Assembly (NCBI GenBank): GCA_902636075.1
Contig: CACPQM010000002.1
Coordinates: forward strand, 107,432-171,431
Direction: 5' to 3'
DNA: 64,000 nucleotides
Source of the DNA: an uncultured Pelagibacteraceae bacterium
Lineage (GTDB): Bacteria; Pseudomonadota; Alphaproteobacteria; Pelagibacterales; Pelagibacteraceae
Shown: one piece after another, positions 46,074 to 54,182 of the stretch
How positions within the stretch are numbered: the stretch's first letter is position 1
Layout of the letters: each line of letters starts with the position of its first letter
Made by a program: the position numbers and the translations under genes
The notes under the pieces: model-generated
The model's input: only the letters and a program-made list of their open reading frames with translations
The model's database searches: none
Told to the model about the DNA's origin: nothing

Positions 46074-47139
46074 AGTTGAAAAGCGTAGCGATGTATCTCG
46101 ATCAATTTACTTTTTAACACCGGTTTTAGCGATTTTTCTCACATTATTTGGTGGTGGGATTATTTTTTTTATTTTGGGGTTTAATCCTATTGAGGCTTTA
46201 AAATTTTTTTTTATTACCCCCATTTCAGATTTATACGGATTAAGTGAACTTTTAGTAAAAGCTACACCACTTTGTTTGATAGCGATAGGTCTGTCTTTTT
46301 GTTTTAAAAGTAATAATTGGAATATTGGTGCAGAGGGTCAGCTTATTTTTGGTGGAATAGTCGGCGGTGGAGTTGCTTTGTTATTTTATAATCATGATGG
46401 ATTTTATGTTTTACCAATAATTATTTTATCTGGAGCAATTGGTGGGATGCTATTTGCAATGATACCAGCGATTTTAAAAACCTATTTTAATACTAATGAA
46501 ATTTTAGTCAGCTTAATGCTGGTTTATGTTGCAAAATTATTATTAGATTATTTAGTGGTTGGTCCTTGGAGCAATCCTGAAGGTTTTAATTTTCCAGAAA
46601 CAAGACAATTTAGTGAGTCTGCAAGAATGCCAATTTTATTTGTCGGTTTAAGAATTCATGCTGGAATATTTATCACTCTCATCACTGTATTCTTAAGTTG
46701 GCTTATTTTGTACAAAACTTATTTAGGTTTTCAAATAAAAGTTTCAGGCTTAAGCTTAAAAACTGCAAAATATGCAGGGTTCAAAGGTAAAACAATGATT
46801 ATTATTGTTTTTATGATTAGTGGAGCATGTGCTGGTCTTGCAGGTGTAGGAGAGATAACAGGGCCAATAGGACAATTACATAGAAATATTTCTCCTGATT
46901 ATGGCTTCACGGCAATAATTGTTGCTTTTTTAGGAAGACTAAATCCAATTGGAATTATTTTTGCATCTCTAATTGTTGCTCTAACTTATTTAGGAGCAGA
47001 AACAGCTCAGATATTTTTGCAAGTACCAAAATATACAGGTCAAGTTTTTCAAGGAATGATTTTATTTTTTCTTCTTGGGTCTGATTATTTATTATTTTTT
47101 AAAATAAAATTTTTAGGTTTAAAAAAAAATGAGCTTTGA
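46066..47139 (+). CDS. ABC transporter permease (YufP/NupP-type)
   Basis: 357 aa, about ten helices, of the BPD_transp_2 class (branched-chain amino acid/nucleoside/sugar permeases). Motif GLAGVGEITGPIGQLHRNISPDYGFTAIIVAFLGRLNPIG corresponds to the EAA-like cytoplasmic loop. The start is TTG at 46066, 5 bp after a strong GGGAGGAGG site, and overlaps the ATPase stop by 8 bp; the next ATG would lose helix-preceding residues. Co-transcribed with the ATPase and second permease. Confidence 0.9.
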   Translation: MIKVEKRSDVSRSIYFLTPVLAIFLTLFGGGIIFFILGFNPIEALKFFFITPISDLYGLSELLVKATPLCLIAIGLSFCFKSNNWNIGAEGQLIFGGIVGGGVALLFYNHDGFYVLPIIILSGAIGGMLFAMIPAILKTYFNTNEILVSLMLVYVAKLLLDYLVVGPWSNPEGFNFPETRQFSESARMPILFVGLRIHAGIFITLITVFLSWLILYKTYLGFQIKVSGLSLKTAKYAGFKGKTMIIIVFMISGACAGLAGVGEITGPIGQLHRNISPDYGFTAIIVAFLGRLNPIGIIFASLIVALTYLGAETAQIFLQVPKYTGQVFQGMILFFLLGSDYLLFFKIKFLGLKKNEL

Positions 47140-48061
47140 TTTAAATTTTATAGGTATTTTAATTGGTGCCATAATGGCATCATCAGTTCCTTTGATACTT
47201 GCTGCATCTGGGGAATTAATAACTGAAAGATCTGGGGTTTTAAATCTTGGGGTAGAAGGGATGATGATAATTGGAGCAATCTCTGGATTTGCTTTAATGG
47301 TAGTGACTGATAATTTATTTTTTGCAGTAGTAGGCTCTATGCTGTCAGGTTTAATTATATCTCTTATTTTTGGATTGCTTACCCAATCACTCCTTACAAA
47401 TCATGTAGCAACGGGTCTTGCACTAACTATCTTTGGTATTGGGATGTCGGCAATGATAGGTAAGAATTTCGTCGGGATACCAGGAAAGGAATTTCCGTTA
47501 TTATTCGTTAATTTAAAAGAAAGTATTCCGTTTTTGGGTCCAGTATTCTTTGGTCACTCAATTATATTATATTTTGCATTTGGATTACCTTTTTTGACAA
47601 ATTATTTTTTAAAGAAGACTAAAACTGGTTTGATTATCAGGGCTGTTGGAGACTCTCCAACTTCCGCCTCTAATCAAGGGATTAATGTTACATTAGTAAG
47701 ATATAGTTGCATTCTTTATGGAGGTGCCATGTGTGGATTGGCAGGCGCATATCTGTCATTAATATACACTCCTCAATGGATTGAGAATATGACAGGTGGC
47801 AGAGGATGGATTGCGCTAGCTTTAGTAGTTTTTGCGACATGGAGTCCAATTAAAGTTCTTATAGGTGCATTAATATTTGGTGGAATTACAATTTTACAAT
47901 TGCATATGCAGGCAGCGGGCTTAAGAATTCCTGTTCAATTATTAAGTGCATTACCTTACATCATGACAATAATAGTTTTAGTTGTAATTTCTCGTGATAG
48001 TAGAAAAATAAAACTTAATACACCAACTTCGCTGGGACAAATCTTCTATAAGGAAAAGTGA
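47129..48061 (+). CDS. ABC transporter permease (YufQ/NupQ-type)
   Basis: 310 aa, eight or more hydrophobic helices, second permease of the importer. Family signatures: SGVLNLGVEGMMIIGAISGF near the N-terminus, then IIRAVGDSPTSASNQGINV and GGAMCGLAGAYLSLIYTPQW. Overlaps the first permease by 11 bp. Together the two form the heterodimeric channel used by BMP-dependent nucleoside importers. Confidence 0.92.
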   Translation: MSFDLNFIGILIGAIMASSVPLILAASGELITERSGVLNLGVEGMMIIGAISGFALMVVTDNLFFAVVGSMLSGLIISLIFGLLTQSLLTNHVATGLALTIFGIGMSAMIGKNFVGIPGKEFPLLFVNLKESIPFLGPVFFGHSIILYFAFGLPFLTNYFLKKTKTGLIIRAVGDSPTSASNQGINVTLVRYSCILYGGAMCGLAGAYLSLIYTPQWIENMTGGRGWIALALVVFATWSPIKVLIGALIFGGITILQLHMQAAGLRIPVQLLSALPYIMTIIVLVVISRDSRKIKLNTPTSLGQIFYKEK

Positions 48062-48149
48062 TGTTAGCTATTCCAAAATAAATATTTTTTTTTATTAGAA
48101 TATTGACTAGTTTGTAGTATCACAAAATTAAATTTAAAGGGGAAATCAA

Positions 48150-49214
48150 ATGTATAAACTATTTTTAAGAAGTTTAATTTCTGCATTATTTTTGCTTGGC
48201 TTTAGCTTAAATGCAAATGCAGAATTTAAAGTTGGTTTTGTTTATGTTGGTCCAACTGGAGACCATGGATGGACATACCAACATGACGAAGGAAGAAAAG
48301 CAGTAGAAGCAGCTGGAATAAAAACAACTTATGTAGAAAGCGTACCTGAGGGTGCGGATGCTGAAAGAGTGATAAGACAACTGGCTCAATCTGGTCATGA
48401 TCTCATATTCACTACTAGCTTTGGATATATGGATCCAACAAACAAGGTTGCTAAGGATTTTCCAAATGTAAAATTTGAACATGCAACTGGTTACAAAAGA
48501 GAGCATTCAAATGTTGCTACATATTCTGCAAGGTTTTATGAAGGTAGAACTTTATTAGGACATATGGCTGGAAAGATGACAAAGACAAATACAATCGGAT
48601 ACATTGCTTCTTTTCCAATTCCTGAGGTTATAAGAGGAATTAATGCAATGACATTAGCCGCTCAAAAGGTTAATCCAGACATCAAAACAAAAATTGTTTG
48701 GGTTTTTACTTGGTATGATCCAGGAAAAGAATCTGAAGCAGCTCAAGCTTTGATTGATCAAGGTGCAGATATAATTATGCAACATACTGACAGCACTGCT
48801 CCGGTACAAGTTGCAGAAAAAGCAGGAGTTTGGTCTTTTGGTCAAGCAAGTGATATGCAAAGGTTCGCTCCAAAATCCATATTAACGTCAATTATAGATG
48901 ATTGGGCACCTTACTATGTAGAAAGATCAATTGCAGCAAGAGATGGCACTTGGAAACAACAAGATACTTGGCATGGATTAAAAGAAGGAATGGTAGCAAT
49001 GGCACCATATAATTCTGCAATGGGAAGCGACTTAGTAAAAGAGGTGGAACAACTTCAAAAAGATTTAGCTTCAGGAAAAGTTCACTCATTTACTGGTCCA
49101 ATTTATGATCAAAAAGGAAATATTCTTGTAGCCGAAGGTGCTGTAGCGGACGATGGAATGCTAGCCGGAATGAATGTTTACGTTAAAGGAGTAGAAGGAG
49201 ACATTCCACAGTAA
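48150..49214 (+). CDS. BMP-family substrate-binding protein
   Basis: Periplasmic solute-binding protein, 354 aa. Signal peptide with SPase I-type cleavage after ...LNANA (residue 24). The mature N-terminus EFKVGFVYVGPTGDHGWTYQHDEG is the BMP/PnrA signature, with ligand residues in the DxGW/HGW loop. The ribosome site AAAGGGG is strong and the 88-bp upstream gap could give extra expression, as SAR11 expresses its binding proteins at high levels. Unlike PnrA it has no lipobox. A terminator follows at 49240-49267. The ligand is probably a purine nucleoside or base (context, not proven). Confidence 0.93.
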   Translation: MYKLFLRSLISALFLLGFSLNANAEFKVGFVYVGPTGDHGWTYQHDEGRKAVEAAGIKTTYVESVPEGADAERVIRQLAQSGHDLIFTTSFGYMDPTNKVAKDFPNVKFEHATGYKREHSNVATYSARFYEGRTLLGHMAGKMTKTNTIGYIASFPIPEVIRGINAMTLAAQKVNPDIKTKIVWVFTWYDPGKESEAAQALIDQGADIIMQHTDSTAPVQVAEKAGVWSFGQASDMQRFAPKSILTSIIDDWAPYYVERSIAARDGTWKQQDTWHGLKEGMVAMAPYNSAMGSDLVKEVEQLQKDLASGKVHSFTGPIYDQKGNILVAEGAVADDGMLAGMNVYVKGVEGDIPQ

Positions 49215-49239
49215 GAAATTTTATTAAAAGATTAAAATT

Positions 49240-49267
49240 AAAGGCCAGCTTAGTCTGGCCTTTTTTT
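49240..49267 (+). terminator. Intrinsic terminator after the BMP operon
   Basis: Perfect 9-bp stem AAAGGCCAG (49240-49248) / CTGGCCTTT (49255-49263) around a CTTAGT loop, then T4. It ends the importer operon and overlaps the stop of the convergent phosphoribosyltransferase gene by 2 bp, so the two converge at the hairpin. Confidence 0.9.
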
Positions 49268-49790
49268 ATTTAGAATACTTTTTTTTCAAACCATCTATAT
49301 CAATTTCATCATAATACTCTGATGGTTGAACAATCCATGGATCATTATCTAATAAAATTGGACAGAAATCAGGTGTAAAAGTGGAAGATTTTTTTTTCCA
49401 AAGACACGCTGTTTTAATTTCACTTATGTGGTCCTTAACAGGCTCATATTCTTTAAGCCACTCTATACTTTTATTTAAAGTAAGTCCGGTGTCTGATAGA
49501 TCATCTACTAAAAGTACTTTTTTAAAATCTTCGTTAGTTGCAATTGCACTTATATCTCTTGCAAATATTATCTCCCCTTGTTTATCTTGAATTGTATCAC
49601 CGGAGTAACTTTGAATTACAACATAAGCGGTAGGTAATTTAAAAATTCTAGATAAAATATCTATAATTGGAGCTGCACCTCTCATGATACCAACTAATAC
49701 TGTTGGCTTATATTTTTGTTCAATTTCTAAAGCAAGTTTTTCGACAACCTTTTTATATTCTTCATAAGAAATTATTAATTTATCGGCCAT
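49266..49790 (-). CDS. Purine phosphoribosyltransferase (Gpt/Hpt-like)
   Basis: 174 aa type I phosphoribosyltransferase. PRPP loop VLLVDDLSDTGLTL at 92-105 and the pyrophosphate loop GIMRGAAPIID at 34-44. It converts a purine base (xanthine, guanine or hypoxanthine) plus PRPP to the nucleotide. Proximity to the BMP-type importer supports a scavenging route: uptake then salvage. Base specificity is not readable here. Its start is divergent from a DUF1330 gene, 43 bp apart. Confidence 0.88.
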   Translation of the reverse strand: MADKLIISYEEYKKVVEKLALEIEQKYKPTVLVGIMRGAAPIIDILSRIFKLPTAYVVIQSYSGDTIQDKQGEIIFARDISAIATNEDFKKVLLVDDLSDTGLTLNKSIEWLKEYEPVKDHISEIKTACLWKKKSSTFTPDFCPILLDNDPWIVQPSEYYDEIDIDGLKKKYSK

Positions 49791-49833
49791 AAAAATTTGG
49801 TATCATAAATAAAAATATTAAAAAAGGATAAAT

Positions 49834-50136
49834 ATGAAAACTTATTGGATAAGTTTATACTTAGAAATCTCAAGCCAGGACAACTTAAAAAAATATGGAG
49901 AAAAGGCTGTTCCTATAATAAAAAGTTACGGGGGAAAACCAGTAGTTAGAGGTGGAAAATTAAAGTCATTTAGCGGGCCAAACGTTGTGCGTACTGTAAT
50001 ATGGGAGTTTCCAACTTACAATGATGCTATTTCATGCCATGATTCAACTGAATATAAATCTGCTTGGACTCATGCAGAGGATACAACTAAGAGAATAATG
50101 TTTATTGTTGAGGGAGTAGAACAAGAACAAATTTGA
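49834..50136 (+). CDS. DUF1330 family protein (copy 1)
   Basis: 100 aa. Small ferredoxin-like alpha-beta fold of DUF1330, related to the antibiotic monooxygenase-type dimeric barrel. Features: TYWISLYLEISSQDNLKKYGEKAVPIIKSYGGKPVVRGG and EFPTYNDAISCHDSTEYKSAW. A paralogue follows 42 bp downstream. Function unknown; family members are small stress- or cofactor-associated dimers. Confidence 0.88.
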   Translation: MKTYWISLYLEISSQDNLKKYGEKAVPIIKSYGGKPVVRGGKLKSFSGPNVVRTVIWEFPTYNDAISCHDSTEYKSAWTHAEDTTKRIMFIVEGVEQEQI

Positions 50137-50178
50137 TAAAGTAAAATTTGATTATATAATGATAAGTAAAGGAAAATT

Positions 50179-50466
50179 ATGAAAGGTTACATAGTTTGTG
50201 TGTGGGAAAAAATTAATAGTGAGGAAAAGCTAAAGGAATATGCGCTAAAAGCCAAGATAGCTGCAGATAAATACTCAGGGATATTTATAATTAGAGGCGG
50301 GAAAAGTAGAACAAATGAGGGAATAAACTCTCCTAGAACAACTGTAGTTGAATTTCGAGATTACAACACAGCAATAGAATTTTATGATTCCCCAGAATAT
50401 CAGGAAGCACTAGACGTTATTAAAGGCCATGCTGTAAGACATCATCAAATAGTTGAAGGCACTTAA
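50179..50466 (+). CDS. DUF1330 family protein (copy 2)
   Basis: 95 aa, same family as the preceding gene: GYIVCVWEKINSEEKLKEYALKAKIAADKYSGIFIIRGGKS and VVEFRDYNTAIEFYDSPEYQEAL. Identity to copy 1 is modest, so this is an old duplication. Its TAA shares TTAA with the stop of the convergent AlkA-like gene (50463-50466). Has a clear GGAAAATT spacing before the ATG but no strong ribosome site. Confidence 0.9.
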   Translation: MKGYIVCVWEKINSEEKLKEYALKAKIAADKYSGIFIIRGGKSRTNEGINSPRTTVVEFRDYNTAIEFYDSPEYQEALDVIKGHAVRHHQIVEGT

Positions 50467-51086
50467 TATTGTATAGGCTCATCGTCTATGGAACGCCATA
50501 AATACCAAGTAGCTACAGAACAATACGGAGAAAACCTCTTTTTCAATCGATTTACATAGCTCATGGGTGGTAAATAGCTTTTACTATAATTGTTTGAAAT
50601 AGCTCTAAGTAAACCAATATCTTGAACGGGCCATATGTTAGATCTATTGTAAGTAAATAGTAATATCATCTCTGCAGACCATCTGCCTATTTGTCTTAAC
50701 TCAGATAAATAAAGAATTGCCTCCTCGTCTCCCATTTTTTTTATAACTCTTGGATTAAATGTTTTATTTACAAATTTTTTTGCCAAATCTTTAATCCCTC
50801 TAACTTTTTGTCTACTTAAACCACATTTTTTCAACCGACTAGGGGTAATGGCATTTACTACTTTTGGATTTATTTTTCCTTTACATTCTTTTTTAAACTT
50901 TAAAAATACAGAATTTGCTGCTGCAACACTTATTTGTTGTCCTATTATACTTTTACATAGTGATAAAAAAATATCTTTTCTTGTTGTTAAGGTTTTATCT
51001 TTGTATTTAGAAATAAGTTTATTCATTATCTTATCTTTAGAAAGATGCTTTACTGCCTTTGACCAATAAATCGGAGGTTTACTCAT
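50463..51086 (-). CDS. DNA-3-methyladenine glycosylase (AlkA-like, HhH-GPD)
   Basis: Excises alkylated purines to start base-excision repair. 207 aa, on the short side for AlkA (no N-terminal extension). Helix-hairpin-helix LYLSELRQIGRWSAEMILLF (about 125-144), catalytic Asp156 in IWPVQDIGLLRAI; IIGQQISVAAANSV is the usual first motif. No Fe-S cluster Cys motif, separating it from Nth/MutY. Start overlaps the stop of the upstream EamA gene by 8 bp. Confidence 0.93.
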   Translation of the reverse strand: MSKPPIYWSKAVKHLSKDKIMNKLISKYKDKTLTTRKDIFLSLCKSIIGQQISVAAANSVFLKFKKECKGKINPKVVNAITPSRLKKCGLSRQKVRGIKDLAKKFVNKTFNPRVIKKMGDEEAILYLSELRQIGRWSAEMILLFTYNRSNIWPVQDIGLLRAISNNYSKSYLPPMSYVNRLKKRFSPYCSVATWYLWRSIDDEPIQY

Positions 51087-51960
51087 TTTTAAAAATTAAG
51101 TTTGGTTTTTTCAAATAGATTTCTCTTCTAAATATAATTAATGAAGATAACACTACAAGCAATGATCCCAATAAAGTTTTATAAGATGGTATTTCATTCC
51201 AAATAAAATAACCAAATACAATTGCAAATACTAGGCTTAAATACTTGAGCGGAGTAACTAAAGAAACTTCTGAAAGTTTATAAGATTGTCCAAGTAGTAA
51301 ATTAGCAATGCCTCCAAGCAAACCAATCATACACAAAAGAATAAAATCTATTAATGAAGGCATTACCCATCCAAATGGAATTGTAAATAAACCTAAAATA
51401 GATATCGCTACTGAAAAATAAAAAGAAATAAGCCAAACTGGTTCAGATGTAGATAACTGCCTGATAGCAATTGCTACATATGACATTCCTAAACAAAAAA
51501 TTATTGGATAAATATAATAAAAATTTAAATTAGAAATACCTGGTTGTGTAATAATAATTACTCCAAGAAAACCAATTAAAACTGCTAACCAACGATACTT
51601 ACCGATTTTTTCTGACAAAAAATAAATAGATAAAATTGTTGCAAAAATCGGTGCTGCAAAAGAAATACCTACTACAGTTGCAAGTGGTAAATTTCTTAGT
51701 GCAATAAATACTGATACTATTGCCATTAATCCCGCAGCACATCTAAAGAAATGTAATTTAGGTCGATCTGTTTTATAAAAATTTGAGTAGTTTTCTTTTG
51801 GTATTAAAAAAAATATAGGTATTAGTCCACAAATACCTCTAAAAAAAAGAACTTCACCAACAGGATAATTATCAGACCATTTAACAAGTACATCCATCAT
51901 TGAAAATGCACACACAGACAAAAACATGTACAAAAAGCCTAATTGATTTCTAGATAACAT
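51079..51960 (-). CDS. EamA/DMT-family transporter
   Basis: 293 aa, ten helices formed by two EamA repeats (drug/metabolite transporter superfamily). Repeat 1 begins GFLYMFLSVCAFSMMDVLVKW, repeat 2 near residue 155 (YIYPIIFCLGMSYVAIAIRQL). These export small metabolites or import them; substrate unknown. Gene is divergent from msrA with 34 bp between starts. Confidence 0.92.
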   Translation of the reverse strand: MLSRNQLGFLYMFLSVCAFSMMDVLVKWSDNYPVGEVLFFRGICGLIPIFFLIPKENYSNFYKTDRPKLHFFRCAAGLMAIVSVFIALRNLPLATVVGISFAAPIFATILSIYFLSEKIGKYRWLAVLIGFLGVIIITQPGISNLNFYYIYPIIFCLGMSYVAIAIRQLSTSEPVWLISFYFSVAISILGLFTIPFGWVMPSLIDFILLCMIGLLGGIANLLLGQSYKLSEVSLVTPLKYLSLVFAIVFGYFIWNEIPSYKTLLGSLLVVLSSLIIFRREIYLKKPNLIFKNE

Positions 51961-51994
51961 GGATTAGATTATATTATTATTGTAACATTAATCT

Positions 51995-52438
51995 ATGGAA
52001 ATAGCAGTTTTAGCTTTGGGATGTTTCTGGGGTCCAGAAAAAAAATATGGACAATTAGAAGGTATTTACAGAACTGAGGTTGGATATTGTGGAGGAAACA
52101 GTCCAAATACAAATTATAGAGAAGTTTGTACAGGAACAACTAATCATGCGGAAGCTGTAAAATTAGAATTTGATCCTAAAATTATTACATACGAGCAAAT
52201 AATTAAGAAATTTTTTGAATTCCATGATCCAACTACACTAAACTCTCAAGGTCCTGATTTTGGAACACAATACAGAAGTGAGATATTCTACCTAAATGAT
52301 GAACAAAAAAATATTGCTCAAAAAGCGATTGATGATGTAAATAAAAAATTATCTGGAAAGGTGGTAACTAAGCTATCTGAGTTGAAAAATTACTGTACTG
52401 CTGAAGAGTATCATCAAAAGTATTTAGAAAAAAGGTAG
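51995..52438 (+). CDS. msrA: Peptide methionine sulfoxide reductase A
   Basis: Reduces methionine-S-sulfoxide in oxidised proteins. 147 aa, smaller than most MsrA. Active-site GCFWG with nucleophile Cys10; additional signature VGYCGGNSPNTNYREVCTGTTNHAEAVKLEFDP. Resolving Cys candidates lie near the C-terminus (KNYCTAEEYHQKYL). One base separates its stop from the sulfurtransferase ATG. In sunlit surface water repair of oxidised Met fits the ecology (inference). Confidence 0.95.
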   Translation: MEIAVLALGCFWGPEKKYGQLEGIYRTEVGYCGGNSPNTNYREVCTGTTNHAEAVKLEFDPKIITYEQIIKKFFEFHDPTTLNSQGPDFGTQYRSEIFYLNDEQKNIAQKAIDDVNKKLSGKVVTKLSELKNYCTAEEYHQKYLEKR

Positions 52439-52439
52439 A

Positions 52440-53255
52440 ATGTCGCTTGTATCATCAGATTGGTTGGAAAAGAATCTAAGTGCAGTAAAGATACTTGACT
52501 GTTCGTGGCATATGCCAGGAATTGACAGAAATCCTAGAGAGGAATACATGAAAAATCATATTCCAGAAGCAATTTTTTTTGATTTAGATAAAAACTCAGA
52601 TCAAAGCACAGATTTACCCCACATGCTTCCTACAAAAGAAAAATGGGAAGAGATAGTTTCTTCAATGGGCATATCAAATACCGATAGAATTGTAATTTAT
52701 GATAACTCTGATGTTTTAAGTTCATGTAGAGGTTGGTATAACTTTATTTATTTTGGTCATGATAAACACTTAGTAAGTGTTTTAGATGGTGGATTAAAAA
52801 AATGGTTAATTGAAAATAGGAAAACAACAAGTGAAAAGACAATTTTAAATAATTCAACCTACAGAGCAACAGAAAATAAAAATATGGTAAAAAATATTTT
52901 TGAAATAAATGAAAATATTGAAAAAAAAAATTTTACAGTAATCGACGCTAGAAGTAAGGAAAGATTTAATGGAAGTGTTCCAGATCCCAGGAAGAATGTG
53001 AGAAGTGGATCTATTCCAAACTCTGTATGTCTTCCATTTAAAGAAATTATAAATAGCTCAGACAACACTTTTAAAGGGGTAAGTGAGATCTCAAAAAAGT
53101 TCAGCGAAATTATTGATTTAAATGATGATAAAAGAGTTTTTTCATGTGGATCTGGTATAACAGCATGTGTTTTAGGTCTTGCATATTCCCTAGTAAATAA
53201 TACATATTCTCCTACAGTTTATGATGGTTCATGGGCTGAATATGGAAGAATATAA
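52440..53255 (+). CDS. sseA: Rhodanese-type sulfurtransferase (mercaptopyruvate/thiosulfate)
   Basis: 271 aa, tandem rhodanese domains. Catalytic Cys236 in VFSCGSGITACVLGLA; the loop CGSGxTA resembles mercaptopyruvate sulfurtransferases (CG[S/T]GVTA) rather than thiosulfate ones (CRxGxR). Motif NHIPEAIFFDLDKNSDQSTDLPHMLP is typical SseA. Transfers sulfane sulfur to cyanide or thiols. Its role here is uncertain. It is preceded by msrA and followed 2 bp later by the RND adaptor gene. Confidence 0.93.
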   Translation: MSLVSSDWLEKNLSAVKILDCSWHMPGIDRNPREEYMKNHIPEAIFFDLDKNSDQSTDLPHMLPTKEKWEEIVSSMGISNTDRIVIYDNSDVLSSCRGWYNFIYFGHDKHLVSVLDGGLKKWLIENRKTTSEKTILNNSTYRATENKNMVKNIFEINENIEKKNFTVIDARSKERFNGSVPDPRKNVRSGSIPNSVCLPFKEIINSSDNTFKGVSEISKKFSEIIDLNDDKRVFSCGSGITACVLGLAYSLVNNTYSPTVYDGSWAEYGRI

Positions 53256-53257
53256 AA

Positions 53258-54178
53258 ATGAAAAGATCTACTAAAATAACATCAATAATAGTAATTTTTT
53301 TTCTAATTATTGCAGGTGTGATCATTGCCCGGACAATGATTGGAAACCACTTTAAAAAAAAATTTAGCAAAAGACCACCACCGGGTATTATAGTTAAAAC
53401 AGTTGAGCAAAGAAAGTTTCAAAATATCATTGAAACCTTTGGAACTGCGGTTCCAATTAAAACACAGTCATACAATATTGAAAAATACGAAATTCTAGAA
53501 GAAATCAAATATAATACCAAAGTTAAGTCTGGTGATGTTATCGCAAAATTAAAAAATAGAACTTTAGTAGCACCTTTCGATGGAGTAATTGGTAAAAGAA
53601 ACTTTTCTGATGATATTAATGTTTCAGAAAGTTCAGTTGTAATTGATATAGAGGATGCATCTTCTTTATTTATTGATGTTGATGTTCCAGAGGTATTCGC
53701 ACCATTCGTAAAAAAAGGACTTGGTGTTGATGTAAAATTTTCTGGTAATAAAGATAAAACTTATAACGGGATAGTAGACTCTTTAGCTAGCAAAATTGAT
53801 GTTAGCAACAGATCTTTAAGACTTAGAGTTAAAATGCAAAATTCAAATTCTGAGATTTTACCTGGTGCTTTAATGGAAGTCACAATAAAATATAACGAAA
53901 GAGTTTCGTTAGGAATACCAGATACAAGTGTAATCTTAGAAGGTAACAAGGTTTATATTTATAAAGTAGACAATGAGAATGTAACTAAAAGAGTTGAGGT
54001 CACAGTTGGTAACAGAAACAAAGGTTATCTCGAAGTAGAGTCAGGTTTAAACGAGGGTGACATAGTTGTTGCTGAAGGATTAAAAAAAGTAAGACCAAAT
54101 GGAAAAATTAAACCCATTAAAGATGGTGAAAAAAAAAATGAATCTAGCTTGGTTAAAAAAGAAAATAAAAGTAAATAA
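53258..54178 (+). CDS. RND efflux membrane-fusion adaptor
   Basis: Periplasmic adaptor of an RND pump, 306 aa. A single N-terminal membrane anchor (about 8-28, not a lipobox). Lipoyl-like hairpin is short: LVAPFDGVIGKRNFSDDINVSESSVVIDI; a beta-barrel domain follows (LFIDVDVPEVFAPFVKKGLGV). It lacks the long coiled-coil hairpin of AcrA-like adaptors, being in the shorter class. It lies 4 bp before the RND permease. Confidence 0.93.
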   Translation: MKRSTKITSIIVIFFLIIAGVIIARTMIGNHFKKKFSKRPPPGIIVKTVEQRKFQNIIETFGTAVPIKTQSYNIEKYEILEEIKYNTKVKSGDVIAKLKNRTLVAPFDGVIGKRNFSDDINVSESSVVIDIEDASSLFIDVDVPEVFAPFVKKGLGVDVKFSGNKDKTYNGIVDSLASKIDVSNRSLRLRVKMQNSNSEILPGALMEVTIKYNERVSLGIPDTSVILEGNKVYIYKVDNENVTKRVEVTVGNRNKGYLEVESGLNEGDIVVAEGLKKVRPNGKIKPIKDGEKKNESSLVKKENKSK

Positions 54179-54182
54179 TTAA

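Noticed and set aside
48062..48149. Purine riboswitch or strong promoter before the BMP binding-protein gene
   Set aside because: No conserved purine aptamer pairing. TTGACT at 48103 has no good -10 at 16-18 bp, and a start there would fall inside the ribosome site.
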